NCBI GenBank assembly: GCA_019096065.1
Contig: JAGUCH010000002.1
Coordinates: forward strand, 136,501-200,500
Length of the DNA: 64,000 nt
Direction: 5' to 3'
Source of the DNA: Paracyclopina nana
Taxonomy: Eukaryota > Arthropoda > Copepoda > Cyclopoida > Cyclopettidae
Shown piece after piece: positions 24,257 to 36,500 of this stretch (position 1 is its first letter; each line of letters opens with the position of its first letter). The notes below the pieces were generated by a model. That model saw only the letters and a list, made by a program, of their open reading frames with translations. It did not search any database and was not told where the DNA came from. Made by a program: the position numbers and the translations under genes.

Positions 24257-27232
24257 ATGGGCGCCAAAAGTGAGAAAACAGACAGTCCTTCCATTTCACA
24301 CAGGCCGAGTTTTGTGCTTCAAACCGTTGACGAGTCGGGCCAATATGTCAACAGTGAGGAGCCCCACCAACCCATCTGTGCCCCACTGGTCGACCTCCCT
24401 CCCCCACCGGACGGGGGCTGGGGCTGGGTCATTGTCTTTGCCAGCTTCATGTGCAACCTCATTCTAGGTATAAATTCTATCCAGTGTAAACCAGTTCTCC
24501 AGGCAAAAGTTCTGCCAAATAATTGCAATAATTGCAAACATGCAAAATTGCTTTGTGAGTCACATTCCATGTAATTTTCAATATTTGCCCCTTTAAATGT
24601 CTTGCAAAAGCTATTTAAAAAAGTTCCAAGTTATTTTTGAAAAACTTCAAATTCTTTAACAGAGTTTAAAGTCTTTTTAAAAAATTTTGAACTCTTTAAA
24701 AAGGATTATAGTCTCTAAAAAAGTTTAAAGTCTTTACTCTTCAAAAAACTTTAAGTCAAAAAACTTTAAAGTTTTGCAGAAACTCTTAAGTCTTTCCAGA
24801 ACTTTGAAGTCTATGAAAGTTCATGGTTTTGTTAAATGAAGCCTATTGGAAAAGATTCCAAAACTTTTGAGCAGCAGAAGAACATGTAATCCTGATGATT
24901 ACAAAATTCACATTTATGCAACACAGATGGGATAGCGTACACTTTTGGTGTGCTCCTTGGCCCCTTGGTGGTTAGCTTTGACTCGAATAGGAGCACAGTG
25001 TCCTGGGTTGGCTCCCTTCTCGCTGGAGTCTACCTCATGTCTGGCCCAATTGTGGGGGGACTGGTCAACAAATTTGGGTGCAGACCGGTCTGTATCCTAG
25101 GCAGTTTTGTGGCCTGTCTGGGCCTCTGTCTGTCCACCCTGAGCCCTAATGTCCCTGTCCTCATGCTCACCTATGGAGTCATCGGAGGCTTCGGCCTTGG
25201 TCTGATCTACTTGCCTGCAGTCATCGCTGTGGGCTACTACTTTGAGTCGAAGAGGGCCTTGGCGACTGGCATTTCGGTGTGTGGTTCAGGTGTGGGAACC
25301 TTCCTCTTCGCCCCCCTATCCACCCACCTTCTGGAGACCTTTGGGTGGAAAGGGGCCAATTTGATCTTTGCTGGACTCTGTCTCAACTGTGCAGTCTTTG
25401 GTGCCCTCATGAGACCCCTGGAGCTCAAAGCAAAACTGATTCTGCCCGAGGAGGAAGATGACGATGCCATTCTGGAAGAGGAGGACGAAGAAGACGATGA
25501 GGACGAAGGCGCTTTCAAGTTTAGGTCAGATAAGGTAACGCTTTGAACAGTGTCCCTATACCATGTAGGTCTAGCTCTCTCTTGGATTGTAGGATCATCA
25601 GTTGGACCCTCTGCTGAACTCAGACTCCAATCCTCAAATCAATATCGAGCATGTCCACTTGCCAACCATTGTGGAGCAGAGTGTCACTGCTGCAGCTTCG
25701 CAGAAGCCAGAGGAGAAGCCCAAGATCACCGACATTTTCCCAGACATTGCAGCCTCAGAACTGTTGAAGCCTCACCAACCCCCACAACAACAGCAACATC
25801 CAATGCGAAGGCATTCCGGAAGATTGAGGACAACCTCCGAAAGCCTTGCCGGAGCAACTGCAGTATCTGGGTCAAGATTTCAGGTGAACAGCCCATATGA
25901 GAAGTAGGCTTGAGTAGCTTTCATAGAATATTTATATAGATGACCCCATTGAAGAAGAAGATGGGACCTATACCCAGGAACAGCTCTGCACCTCACTTCA
26001 TCGATGCCAACCAAATCCTTCCGAGGAATGTGTCAACCCCAGGATTTGGTGGAGGCAGGGCCAGGCTAGGCTCCCAACTGTCCCAGGAGAGCGTGGGACA
26101 GCACATCATTTTTGGCCTGGAGGTGGGCTCCAATGCCCAATTGTCCAATACACAGCTTTACCTGGGACCTAGCAGCTCCAGCGCAAACATCATGAGCAGG
26201 CGAAACTCCAGACGAATGTCCAGGCCCCTGGTCAGACCGTTCTCTAGGAAGGATGTCTTCTATGCTGGCTCAGTGACACATTTGGTGGAGAACAATGACA
26301 TGCCAGCCAATTGGGATGAGTACAGGCACTCCATCATCTCAACTCCGAGGTTTGCATGAAGCCTATACTCAACATTCAGTCTTGAACTAGTTCTTTGGAC
26401 ACTTACAGGAGGTTGTCAACGATTCCTAGGGGTTCAATCATGGCGTCCCACCTGAGCTTGCCAGTCTTGGACCGAAAGGCCTCCAGCATCATTCCTAGCG
26501 AGCTCCTGGAGCCAGAAGGTGCTCAGCCCATATGGAATGCTCTGAAGGAGATGGTCAGCTTCGAGCTACTCGCCAACCCCACCTTCATCCTGGTGGGTGT
26601 GAGCAATGTGTTTGGCATGCTGGGCTTCTATGTTCCCTTTGTCTACTTGCCAAACATGGCAGTCATCAGGGGGGTGTCAGTGGAGGATGCCAACTTTCTT
26701 CTCTCAGTCATCGGTAAGTCATCCGGAATGGCGCATAATGGACTTACGGGTGGACCACTCTCGAAATTCAATTGCAGGCATTTCCAATACTGTGGGAAGA
26801 GTGCTGGCTGGCTGGTTCTCAGACTTCAGTTGGGTTGACTCTTTGCTAGTGACTAACTTGGCCATTTTGTTCAGCGGCATCTCCACGATGGCCCTGCCCT
26901 TCTGCTCCTCCTACGCATCCTTCATTGCGGTTGCCCTGCTTTTTGGCTTATTTGTGGCTGCTTACATCTCCCTCACCTCCATTGTCCTTGTGGACCTTCT
27001 TGGACTCGACAACTTGACTTCAGCCTTTGGACTCTTGGTCCTGTACCGTGGTGTCTCCTCAATGATTGGACCTCCAGTGGCTGGTGCGGTCTTTGATGCC
27101 ACTCAAAGCTATGATGTCTCCTTCTTCATGGCTGGTGGGTTCCTTGTGATTGCCAGCCTAGTTAGCTTTGCTGCCCAAATACTCCAGAGGAAGAAGCAAT
27201 CGAAGAGCAACGAAGAAGAGAAGAAGGGATAG
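24257..27232 (+). CDS. Monocarboxylate transporter-like protein (SLC16/MCT family, MFS)
   Basis: Plasma-membrane major facilitator of the SLC16 type; the substrate (lactate/pyruvate or another monocarboxylate) cannot be read from sequence. Exons: 24257-24467, 24927-25534, 25593-25883, 25940-26349, 26409-26713, 26778-27232; phases agree, 759 residues. The first TM segment carries the SLC16 signature PPPPDGGWGWVIVFASF followed across the intron by GIAYTFGVLLGP. TM1-6 are encoded by exons 1-2 and TM7-12 by exons 5-6. Between the halves is a long cytoplasmic loop with an acidic run (residues about 255-272, EEEDDDAILEEEDEEDDEDE), then Gln, Ser and Arg-rich stretches (exons 3-4), as in other invertebrate MCTs. 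The C terminus is basic (RKKQSKSN). An AATAAA occurs at about 27240, 8 bp past the stop. The stop lies 77 bp from that of the convergent PPT1 gene, so 3' ends may overlap. Confidence 0.9.
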
Positions 27233-27309
27233 ATATTTAAATAAAATCTTCCATTAGCCCGGTGAAAAACAACAATCAAACATTTGCTTTCTATTTCTTA
27301 TTGTTTGGT

Positions 27310-28538
27310 TCAGACAAAGAAGGGTTGGATGATCTCGTCAATCAGCCATTGGGTGGACACCTCTAGGTGGTCTCCAGGAACCTCATAGAAATGCAATTTG
27401 CCAGCCTCATCAAGGGTCTTAAGACCTATCCAGTCTTCGATGTAGATTGGTGATTCCCTGAGGGGAACCACTTCTGTATCAGAGCCTTGCTTGTAGAATT
27501 CAAAGTGGGAAGTCTCCCTAGGCTCAACCATAGCATCTTGCGCAAACTTGACCATGATGAAGTTGTTGAGCTTTGCTAAATTAGCAGCATAGGATTCATT
27601 CTTGGTTGGTCTCTCATTGTTGATCTCAGCTATGAACTGGGATTTCTCAACATACTCATCATGATGTAGTGAATCATGCCAATACTGAAAACAAGTTGCT
27701 CTTAAGATAATAGTGACTCGAAGAAAGTTGGTAGTACCTGGGCTTGAACCAGGGAGTTTTGGACAAAGCCAGTGTAGGCCCCATAGTGCAAGAGTTCCCT
27801 CATTATATTGCACAATTGGATGCTCTCTCCAGGGCAATTTGGGATGCCAAACACACCCTCATGTTGGGCTCCCATCGTGACCAGGTTCCTCATTGGTGGC
27901 TCAGGGCATCTCTGAGCCACAGCCCTCAAGAACTGCCCTCCCTATTATAAGCAAGGTTAACAGTTTCACTGGCGCCTCAATGTCTAAACAAGCCCCCAAT
28001 GGTTTCTCAAGCTGGAGCCATGTCAAACAACCTATTATAAAACTCATGAGACTTACTTGGGAAAAGCCAATTGCATTGTAGCCATTTCGGAGCTCTGGGT
28101 CCTCAGCTATTTGCTTACACACCATATCAATCTAGTGATGAAATATTAGTGAATTACTTTAAGCTTAAACAGTTATAAGCTATACTTGTGTATTGATGGG
28201 CTTCAAGAATCCATTGATGGTGTCATCAATCACAGAGTTGCCAATTTTAAGTGACAACACATATCCATTCGTTTCCTTTAAAATGTTTTCCGTAAGCAAT
28301 TGTTACAACGCTTTTAAAGTTATGTAGGTCTCACTTGCTCAATTACTTCCTTGATCCTTCCCATGCTTAGGGGATTGCAGCAACTGTCTCCCATCCCATG
28401 CCAAATGACAACGGGCAATGAAGAGGCTTTCCCTATTGATTGTCAGCTCAACATTTCAATATGGCCAAAAATATGTTATATACTACCTTGACAAAGGCCA
28501 AGGGAAAGGACAAACACACTTAGAATTGATCTATGCAT
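27310..28538 (-). CDS. Ppt1: Palmitoyl-protein thioesterase 1
   Basis: Lysosomal hydrolase that removes thioester-linked fatty acids from cysteines of proteins. Exons on minus: 28538-28487, 28432-28335, 28275-28186, 28131-28057, 27941-27738, 27684-27310; phases agree, 297 residues (human PPT1 has 306). Residues 1-17 look like a signal peptide ([17 protein letters not shown]). The mature start has [18 protein letters not shown], almost the human sequence. The catalytic triad is intact: Ser in GFSQGG (about 104), Asp in KFAQDAM (about 223) and His in PGDHLEV (about 279). LRAVAQRCP and [11 protein letters not shown] are further family blocks. The start codon is 60 bp downstream of the stop of the seven-transmembrane gene on the same strand, an operon-like spacing. 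Confidence 0.95.
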
Positions 28539-28598
28539 AGTATGAACACTAGATTTGAAAAAGCAATTTATCTAATCAGCAACAGTTTCTAGTGATCT

Positions 28599-29555
28599 TT
28601 ATGAACTCATGTTATCTCTGACATTGCATCCAACACTATCCTTAGCAAACTTGCCAAAAAAAGTGTGACGTATCTTCTTATGGCTGAGAGCAAACATTGG
28701 AGGAGAAATTCCAAATAGCAGGGACACAATTACACTTGCTACAATGAAGTTGATCTCTTCTTGGTACGACAAGTATGGTGCCACCACATACATTAGTATG
28801 GCAATGGTCCCAAAAGTGAGGCTAATCACCCTCATACTTGCTAGTTTTATTGGCATCATTTGATCATCGTCATACCTGATGTTGTAGTCAGTTTGAATTT
28901 AAAAGCAGGGGATACATTCAGTAGTTTACCATATTTGTCCCAAGCTCATGGTCTTGTTCCCAGCCTCAATCTTCAAGTGCAATGCCATTCCTGCAACCAC
29001 CATAAAGCTTGATGTGAAAGGTGCAACAGTACCATAAATGTCGAACATTGATCCATTGTAAAGCATGCTTCCTTGCCTCAACATTGAAAAAGCAGCAAAT
29101 TGACTCGGATCTTGACGCAAACCAACATCAAAGTATGAGATTGTAAGTGAAAGTATCCAAATGACAAGTCTTTGCAAATCAATCAACTTGCCCTCATCAT
29201 AATGAATAAAGCCATCCAAGTTGTGATAAATTGTCATAAACTTGACAAGGAGAAATAATATGGTGGAAAAGTGCCAACTAATGGCACAAGCAATACTAGT
29301 TACGCATATAATTCGGATTTGGGTATCACTCAAAGCTCCTGGAAAGCTAATGCCAAACACTATTGTTAATGTCCAGCACCAGCTGAATGCCAAAAAGCAA
29401 ACCAGCGCCTCAATTAAACACTTGTCATGAAACGTTTGCATACCAAGCGATTTGCCTTTCAAATGTTTCACAACAAGGTAAACAAAATAGGTGCTCGATA
29501 AGCAAGCCAATAGGCTTACAAGGAAAGTAATGGCTTTCAAAAAGCTAAGTAACAT
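28599..29555 (-). CDS. Seven-transmembrane protein, divergent GPCR-like, unknown function
   Basis: Two exons on minus, 29555-28930 and 28875-28599, joined in phase (W codon split), 300 residues. I count seven hydrophobic segments: LKAITFLVSLLACLSSTYFV, LIEALVCFLAFSWCWTLTIV, a segment after TQIRII ending FLLVKFMTIYH, LVIWILSLTISYFDVG, PFTSSFMVVAGMALHL, ISLTFGTIAILMYVVAPYL and IVASVIVSLLFGISPPMFAL. The last ends SPPMFALSHKKIRHTF, reminiscent of the NPxxY plus helix-8 region of rhodopsin-like GPCRs, and TM3 ends IYHNL where a DRY-like motif would sit. No close family is recognised. NGS sequons are present. A broken paralogue lies 1.2 kb upstream. Confidence 0.75.
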
Positions 29556-29920
29556 TTTTTTGGTTTATTGTGTAATGGACACAGAACTATGTCAGACTGT
29601 CCTTTCATGTGGTTAAACACTTCAAGCAGTTTCTATGGCTACCAAAGCCACACATCCGAAAGATAATGATGAGGCTCCTTAGACTTAATATGTAATAATG
29701 ATTCTTCTGAACCACTTGAGTGTAAAAACATTATTGTAATCTTTGTTGTTGCTTGATGATCCTCATTATGGCAAATCTTGAAGCACATTACATGAAATAT
29801 GGGCTTTCAAATTGCCTAAGAAGGCTCTTGTTTTATCATAGAAGTTTAGCAAACTTTACTTTGCAAACAACATACTTTACAGCTTACTTGGTGGGCCAAT
29901 GATGCACAATTCTATCTATT

Positions 29921-30107
29921 TATATATGTAAACAATTTATAAAACAAGCTAATAAAATAGCTGAGCAAATTTTGTAAAGTAAAAATCGAGTGGCAACTTT
30001 GCGGGCTCGAGCTTGCGAGAGCCAAGTAATGCTACGAGATTTTTACTTTGTAAAATGAGCTCAGACATTTTGTAAGCCTGTTTTATAATTTGTTTACATA
30101 TATATAC
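29921..30107. mobile_element. ~190-bp palindromic MITE-like sequence
   Basis: Ends ATATATGTAAACAATTTATA on the left and, inverted, ATATATGTAAACAAATTATA on the right. The arms continue to match imperfectly (AAAACAAGCT/AAAACAGGCT, TTTTGTAAAGTAAAAAT/TTTACAAAGTAAAAAT) up to a centre near GGGCTCGAGCTTGCGAGAGCC. Flanks are T/A rich so a TA duplication is possible. No coding content. Confidence 0.6.
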
Positions 30108-30700
30108 GATTTTATATGATGGAAAGTAATTTTCAAATGTTAATGAAGTTACCAGACCAGGCAATCTTGACTTAGCATTTGATCCATTACTTTGAGGGCT
30201 TGGGTTGAGAGGCCCTCAGTAGTGCAAGAGTAGCCGAAAGTGTTAATGAATCACTTAAAAAGTGTGCATTTTGAATTTGGCACTTTTGAAGCTAAAAGAT
30301 GTGTTAGATCAAGTTTTGTCTGGTATCTCTGATAGAGACTCTACTCCTCTGCTAAGCTTTGCTCAGCTTAGAAGAAGAATAAAAAGGAATTCTAACAACA
30401 ATCTTTTCTATCTGTAATGGTAGCTAAGTCAGTAGAGCGTCGGATTCCTAATCTAGATGATCAGGGTTCGATCCCCATGAAAGGCATTTTTTCTCCTTTT
30501 TTCTGCAATGGGATTTACTTCTTGGACAATATCTGGTCAAACAGAGGAGCAACACACCTTATAAAATACTTTATAATGTGTGTCACTTGATAAAGTTAAA
30601 CGTCAGAGCCTTTATATATGTGTAGTAATATGAACTGAGACAAATTGGTAAACTGAATTATACATGCGAAAATTACTTTCCATCATATAAAAATAGATAC
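30104..30700. repeat. 25-bp inverted repeats flanking the tRNA-like segment
   Basis: TTTTATATGATGGAAAGTAA at about 30112 is matched by its reverse complement TTACTTTCCATCATATAAAA at about 30673, with the match continuing to TTTTC/GAAAA. The enclosed ~540 bp holds the tRNA-like sequence. It could be a second non-autonomous element abutting the palindrome to its left, or an unrelated pair. Confidence 0.45.
30414..30486 (+). tRNA. tRNA-like sequence, degenerate, anticodon position reads CCT (Arg)
   Basis: Both internal RNA polymerase III promoter elements are present: an A box TAGCTAAGTCAG (30421) and a B box GGTTCGATCCC (about 30465). The anticodon loop reads TTCCTAA, which would be tRNA-Arg(CCU). 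A T6 run directly follows (from about 30486), as a pol III terminator would. However, the acceptor strands (GTAATGG and TGAAAGG) do not pair, and the anticodon and T stems are imperfect. A pseudogene or a tRNA-derived SINE head is more likely than a functional tRNA. Confidence 0.4.
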
Positions 30701-30783
30701 TAACATTGGTCACTGTTTTTATTTTGATGTTAAGGGGCATTTTGTGTAGTCAAATTTGAATCATTAGTTCTGAATTTGCTTGT

Positions 30784-31678
30784 TTATAAGCTCTGACGTA
30801 TCTTTTGATGGCTCATTGCAAACAAGGGAGGAGAAAATCCAAATAACAAAGCAATGTTAACATTCAAGGATACATGTCACTTCTGATTGGTAAAACAAGT
30901 ATGGCATCAGAGCATACATGATCAAAGAAATGACTGCAAAAGTAGCGCTAATCACTCTCAAACTTCCAATGTTGATTGGTTCTTGATCTCTGTCATGGCT
31001 GAAATAAAGTCATTGACTTTTAATACAAAAAAGAATTGATCAAGTTACCTCACTTCACCCAGGCTCATCTTTTTGTTCTCCGCCTCAATCTTTAGGTGCA
31101 ACATTAGTCCAAAAATCACCATAAAGCCGGATGTGTAAGGAGCAACATGGCCATAAGTGTCGGTTATTGATCCATTGAAGGTCATATTGCCTTGCCTCAA
31201 TACCGAATAGGCAGCAAATTGGGCCAGATCCTTACGCAAACCAATGTCCCAGTAGCTGATTAGTAGCGATACTGACCAAATGACAATTCTCAGCAAAACA
31301 ATCGCCTTGTGCTCATCAAACTGAATGAACTGATCCAGGTGGCGATAGATTGTCAAATACTTTACAAGTAGGAACAATATGGCTGAGAAGTGCCAAGAGA
31401 GGCTAGATGTGATGAGTATTGTACTTGCAATTCTGATTTGGACGTCATTGAGCATTCCCGGATAGCACCATTCCAAGGGATAACACTATGGCAAAGCTCC
31501 AAGTGAAGGCGAAAAAGCAAATCAACGTTTCATTCAAACACTTGTCATGAAATGTTTGCATCCCAAGAGATTTCTCTTTCAAATGTCTGATTAATAGATA
31601 AATAAAGTAGGTACTTGAAGAGGATGCCAATATAGCATTGACCAATGTCACTGTTCTCAAGATGTAAAGGATCATCAT
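30784..31678 (-). pseudogene. Frameshifted paralogue of the seven-transmembrane gene
   Basis: Same exon structure and clear relatedness to the intact gene at 28599-29555 (for example LGMQTFHDKCLNE, SWHFSAILFLLVKYLTIY, FSPPLFAMSHQKIR). Two frame breaks: near 31460, where one extra G (GGG for GG) interrupts the loop before TM3, and near 30860, where the frame is lost after YQSEVTCILEC and resumes in another frame as NIALLFGF. The intron lies at the same place, with an acceptor at about 30999. It ends early (QKIRQSL then stop). Either a decayed duplicate or two sequencing errors; two independent shifts favour decay. Confidence 0.7.
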
Positions 31679-33546
31679 TTTGGTGTTTTAATGCCAAGAT
31701 ACTCAAAGGACCTGACTTTTTTACCTGGGTTAATTTCTCTATGATGTTTCCTAGGTGATGTTTGCTAGCTCTTATATTTGATCACTCCAATTACTTAAGG
31801 AAAAAATGTCAAAAGAAATGACGCCTTTTACATGATGTGTTTTAATTGTGTAAATGTGCACATGTACAGTCCATCTTAATAGCCAGTTTTTTTAATACTA
31901 GTACTGAAAAACAGCAAAAGGATATTTTCTCCCCTTAAATACCTTCTTGTTAACTACTTGTAGCAGCTCTGAAAATGCTTTTAATCTACTTAGCTAACAA
32001 CTTTAAAGGAGGAAAACACTAAAGGAAAAACAGGAAAGGACCTAAGTGAAAATAGCTCTTACCTTCAAACTAGTAGCATTATACAAATATTAATTTTCCT
32101 AGCGAGGCTAGATAATCAATGATATGATCCTGACACAAATAACACATTATAATATACTACATTGTAAGCTTATAGCCAGTCTCATTCACAATGTTGAATT
32201 ATTTTTTTCTTTCTTTCTGTATAAAGGCAAGCAGTATCAAATAGAGGAGTCTACACTTGTTGCATCCATAAATCAATCATGTGAATCCAGATTTGCATTG
32301 CAGGCTAAATGTCGAAAAAAATGGCATCACTTTCGCTGTTTCATGCCATGAACTGTAATGGTTCAGCTCACACATCAGAGGATTGCATTACACTATGAAA
32401 AAATACTGTTAAATGTGGAAGCTCATCACCACACTGTGGAATTCTTCAATTACCCCATATGAATTTTTTGGTAAGTGTCGTACTATTATGTTTTTAAAAC
32501 ACTTTCTGAATAATTATGTAAAAGTAGTCCTTTTATCCAAGTTGACACAGGTCCACAGTGGCTTGTAAAGAGCAATGAACATCCTTTTTTGAAGGTGTAA
32601 TCATCGTAAAATGCTAAAGTCATTCAGTTGGCATTTGTTCGCAGATTCGCAAGACTGCTACATAGTTAATATTGATTGAAACGGGACTCGTTTTAAAGGA
32701 TTCTTTTGCACTACCCTTCCGGAGCAGCATGACATCTAAGGTGAGCCACTTTTTGCACCTATCCAACCTCCCTTTGCAGTTGTTCACTACACCCGAAACC
32801 GAATTGTGCATAGGCTCGACATCGAAAGTGTTCAAGTGATTCCAATCCGGAATCCATCCACATCCTCAGTCCTTCCAGCAACGAAGAAGACATCTTGGTG
32901 AGTGTCTACATTTCCACTTAATAACAATTATTATTAACAGTTATTTACAATAAATAATGTCAGCCGATCATAACATCAAATTGAACTGTGACATCTAAGA
33001 AATACGCTTCTGGATTTGTGAGTTTTGATTTTAATTGACTTTGCCACATAAATGTTTTTGAAGATTTTTTCCTCTTGAGTTGAACTACAAAAAATTTGTA
33101 GGTAGTCCCCAATTTATCAAAGCTGCTAGGGGAAATTCCAAGGTTGAAAATACCTGTCTTCTGCTCAGTTATAGCCCCAGTCCAAGTGCACACAGACCTC
33201 TTATTGACTTTTGAGTTGTCATCGTCAGCCCTGAAAATCTCAGAGAAAAAGTAGTGTGTGTAGTAATTAAACAGTTCATCAACTCAGGTATGAAATTTGA
33301 ATTGCTAAATCACAATAAAGTTTAAAAATTGAAGTTTCAAAACAAAGGCCGAGTTTTACAAGAAAAAAGGTTTGAGATCATCAGTAGAAGGTGTGTAATT
33401 ATCAAAAACACTATTTTTAAACTTTATTACTTATGATTAATAGCTATGAAAAATGGGGGGCTGGCCTTCGCGAGCACCCACTCCAATGAATAATAGAAAG
33501 TGAAACTCATTTTCAGGAAAGTTTGGGGAGTGAAACAACCTTCAAA
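31679..33546. other. Intergenic stretch with only weak coding signals
   Basis: Mostly AT-rich. On + there is an exon-like block at about 32780-32896 bounded by TTTGCAG and GTGAGT, open in one frame (VHYTRNRIVHRLDIE), but I could not join it to a neighbour in frame. On - there is the better candidate listed at 32960-33230. Otherwise nothing recognisable. Confidence 0.4.
32960..33230 (-). CDS. Possible last exon of an unidentified gene
   Basis: Open for 89 residues after a good acceptor (GAGATTTTCAG at 33231-33241) down to a TGA at 32960. The sequence looks protein-like, with alternating hydrophobic residues (GIFNLGISPSSFDKLGTTYK, KFFVVQLKRKK, YFLDVTVQFDVMIG), as in a beta-rich domain. No family recognised and no upstream exon found between 33240 and 33540, so it may be a relic or a false positive. 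Confidence 0.3.
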
Positions 33547-36500
33547 ATGGCTGCTCTATTCCAAGAGAAAATTGGCAAATTCTTCAAAAAGTATTTCCTG
33601 GAAGGTAAAACCTTAAGCATCTAACATAGAACCTAAGAACCTAAGTCCTTTTTTTTAAAAAGGCCAAAAATTGACCTCAGCACAGAGTGAAGCCTTGGCA
33701 AAGCTTGATGCCAATGCTTCTTGGCAGGACAAAGTCCTGGTGAAGCACAGACGGTTGGTGGGGATTCTGATCCCCTTTTGTTTCTTCCAAATCTGCTGGT
33801 GGTGCTTGGCCATCAAGCATGACTTCTTTGCCTTGTTCCCCGACAGATATGTCTTGTCAATCACCATGATATTCGGAGCTTCCATTGCAGGTAACCTATG
33901 CCTTTTTTCACAAATAATTTGGAATGGCGCCTCTTAGAAATGATGCAAAGCGCACTTAAAAGCTGCATGGCGCAATAATTATTTACATGGCGCTGTTATG
34001 AGTTACATGGCGCTGTTATAAGTTGCATGGCGCTGTTGTGAGTTGCATGGCGCTGTTATGAGATGTATGGCTCTGTAATTAGTTGCATGGCGCTGTTATG
34101 AGTTGCATGGCGCTGTTATGAGTAGCATGGCGCCGTTATGAGTAGCATGGCACTCTAATTATTTACATGGTGCTTTTATGAGTTGCATGGAGCTCTTATA
34201 AGTTTCATGGCGCCTGGTACTCTTAGTAATTGTAAGGCGCGGAAATAAGTTGCATGGCGCTCTCATTAGTTGTCATGTGCCCAACGGCGCTGTAACGTGC
34301 TGCACGGCGCTGTCACGTGCCGATCGGCGCTGTCACGTGCCGCACGGCGCTGTCACGTGCTGCACTGTGCTTAACGTAACGCACGGCGCTGTCACGTGCC
34401 GCACGGCGCTGTCACGTGCCGCACGGCGCTGTCACGTGCCGCACGTTGCTGTCACGTGCTGCACTGTTCTTAACGTAACGCACGGCGCTGTAACGTGTCG
34501 CACGGCGCTGTCACGTGCCGCACGGCGCTTTCACGTGCTGCACTGTGCTTAACGTAACGAACGGCGCTGTAACGTGACGCACAGCGCCGTAATGTGCCGC
34601 TCGCTTTTTTCAAAATGTTTTTGATTGTTTTCTTTAAGGCATGACGTCAGAGGGCGGGGGCGCAGTGGCTTTTCCAGTTATGACTTTGGCCTTGGGCATC
34701 CAACCTTCGGTGGCAAGAGATTTTTCGCTCATGATTCAATCCTGTGGTAAATTTTGATGAGAGCAAAAGCACAGTATTCTATTATTTTGTTGCCATTTGA
34801 TAAAGGGATGTCTGCGGCTGCCTTCACCATCTTTTGGATGCAAATCCAGCTGGAATGGCACTCAATTGTGTTTTGCTCTTTTGGGGCCACATTTGGCATG
34901 GTTTTGGGCCTGGAAGTGATTGACTCACTGCTCGATCCAGCATCCAAGAAGTTGGGCTTTGTCTGCATCTGGTTCAGCTTTGCCTTTGCCCTCTACTTAC
35001 TTAATAGGTGAGTTATAATAGATTATTTTAAAATTATTATGTTTAAAAAAAAAAGAGTTTCAGGTTTTTATATGAGTTTCAAAAGATTTTTCAGCTTTTG
35101 CTGATTTTTTCCGAAGCTTTGAAGAATTTTGCAATTTTTGCAGGATTTTCGGATTTTTAATGATTTTTTTCAATTTTACTTTCTTAAAGGCAACAAAAGA
35201 GGCAAACTTTTGACAGCATTCCCAAATTTGGGTATTGGCATGGAATCACTTTGATGCTCACAGGATTTATTGGTGGCATTTTTTCTGCCATTGCTGGAAG
35301 TGGAGTGGACATTTGCTCATTTTCCATCCTCAGCCTGCTTTTTAGGTAAATATTATTACTTTATGATCATTGAAATTTTCAAACTTGTGATTTTCAGGGT
35401 TAGTGAAAAGGTGTCGACTCCAACATCAGTGGTGTTAATGGCCATTAACACTTGCGTAGGTAATAAAAAATAAAATAATAATAATAAAATATTTTTACTG
35501 GCATAATATTAATCAATTTTGATCAAAAATAGTTATGGGATGCAAAGTGAATTATAGCCCCAAATTTCCTTTCATGAAAACTTGGCAAAGTTTATTTACA
35601 ATTTTTATTTGAGTTTGAAGTCGCTACGTTCGGGCTCAAAAATTTGCACTAGGTTTAAAAAAAATTTCTCACATTTTCAACAGCGTGGAAAACTGCTTTA
35701 CAAAAAGGAACATTTCAATAGCACAATATCTATTTCTATCTAGTGCAGGTATGTAAAACGGGGTCTTTAGATAATTTAAAAAAGGTTCGGGCTGAAAAAA
35801 TTGCACTTGGTTTAAAAAAACCTCACATTTTCAGCAGCGTGAAAAACTGCTTTACAAAAAGGAACATTTCAATAGCACAATATCTATTTCTATCTAGTGC
35901 AGGTATGTAAAACTGGGTCGTTAGATAATTTAAAAAAGGTTCGGGCTGGAAAATTTGCACTAGGTTTAAAAAAACCTCACATTTTCAACAGAGTGAAAAA
36001 CTACTTTACAAAAAGGAACATTTCATTAGGACAATATCTATTTCTATCTAGTGCCAGTATGTAAAACTGGGTCGTTAGATAATTTGAAAAAGGTTTGGGC
36101 TGGAAAATTTGCACTAGGTTTAAAAAACCTCTCACATTTTCAACAGAGTGAAAAACTGCTTTACAAAAAGGAACATTTCAATAGCACAATATCTCTTTCT
36201 ATTTAGTGCTGGTATGTAAAACGGGGTCGCTAGATAATTTGAAAAAGGTTCTGGCTGAAAAAATTGCACTAGGTTTAAAAAAAACCTCACATTTTCAACA
36301 GAGTGAAAAACTACTTTACAAAAAGGAACATTTCAATAGCACAATATCTATTTCTATTTAGTGCCGCTATGTAAAACGGGGTCTTTAGATAATTTAAAAA
36401 AGGTTCGGGCTGGAAAAATTGCTCTAGGTTTAAAAAAACCTCACATTTCCAACAGAGTGAAAAAACTGCTTTACAAAAAGGAACATATCAATAGCACAAT

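Larger units (their letters stand above)
29556..30783. other. Intergenic stretch between the two seven-transmembrane genes
   Basis: Contains no protein gene that I can see. It holds the ~190-bp palindrome at 29921-30107, the tRNA-like sequence at 30414-30486 and a pair of 25-bp inverted repeats around it, each listed separately. The rest is AT-rich. Confidence 0.5.
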
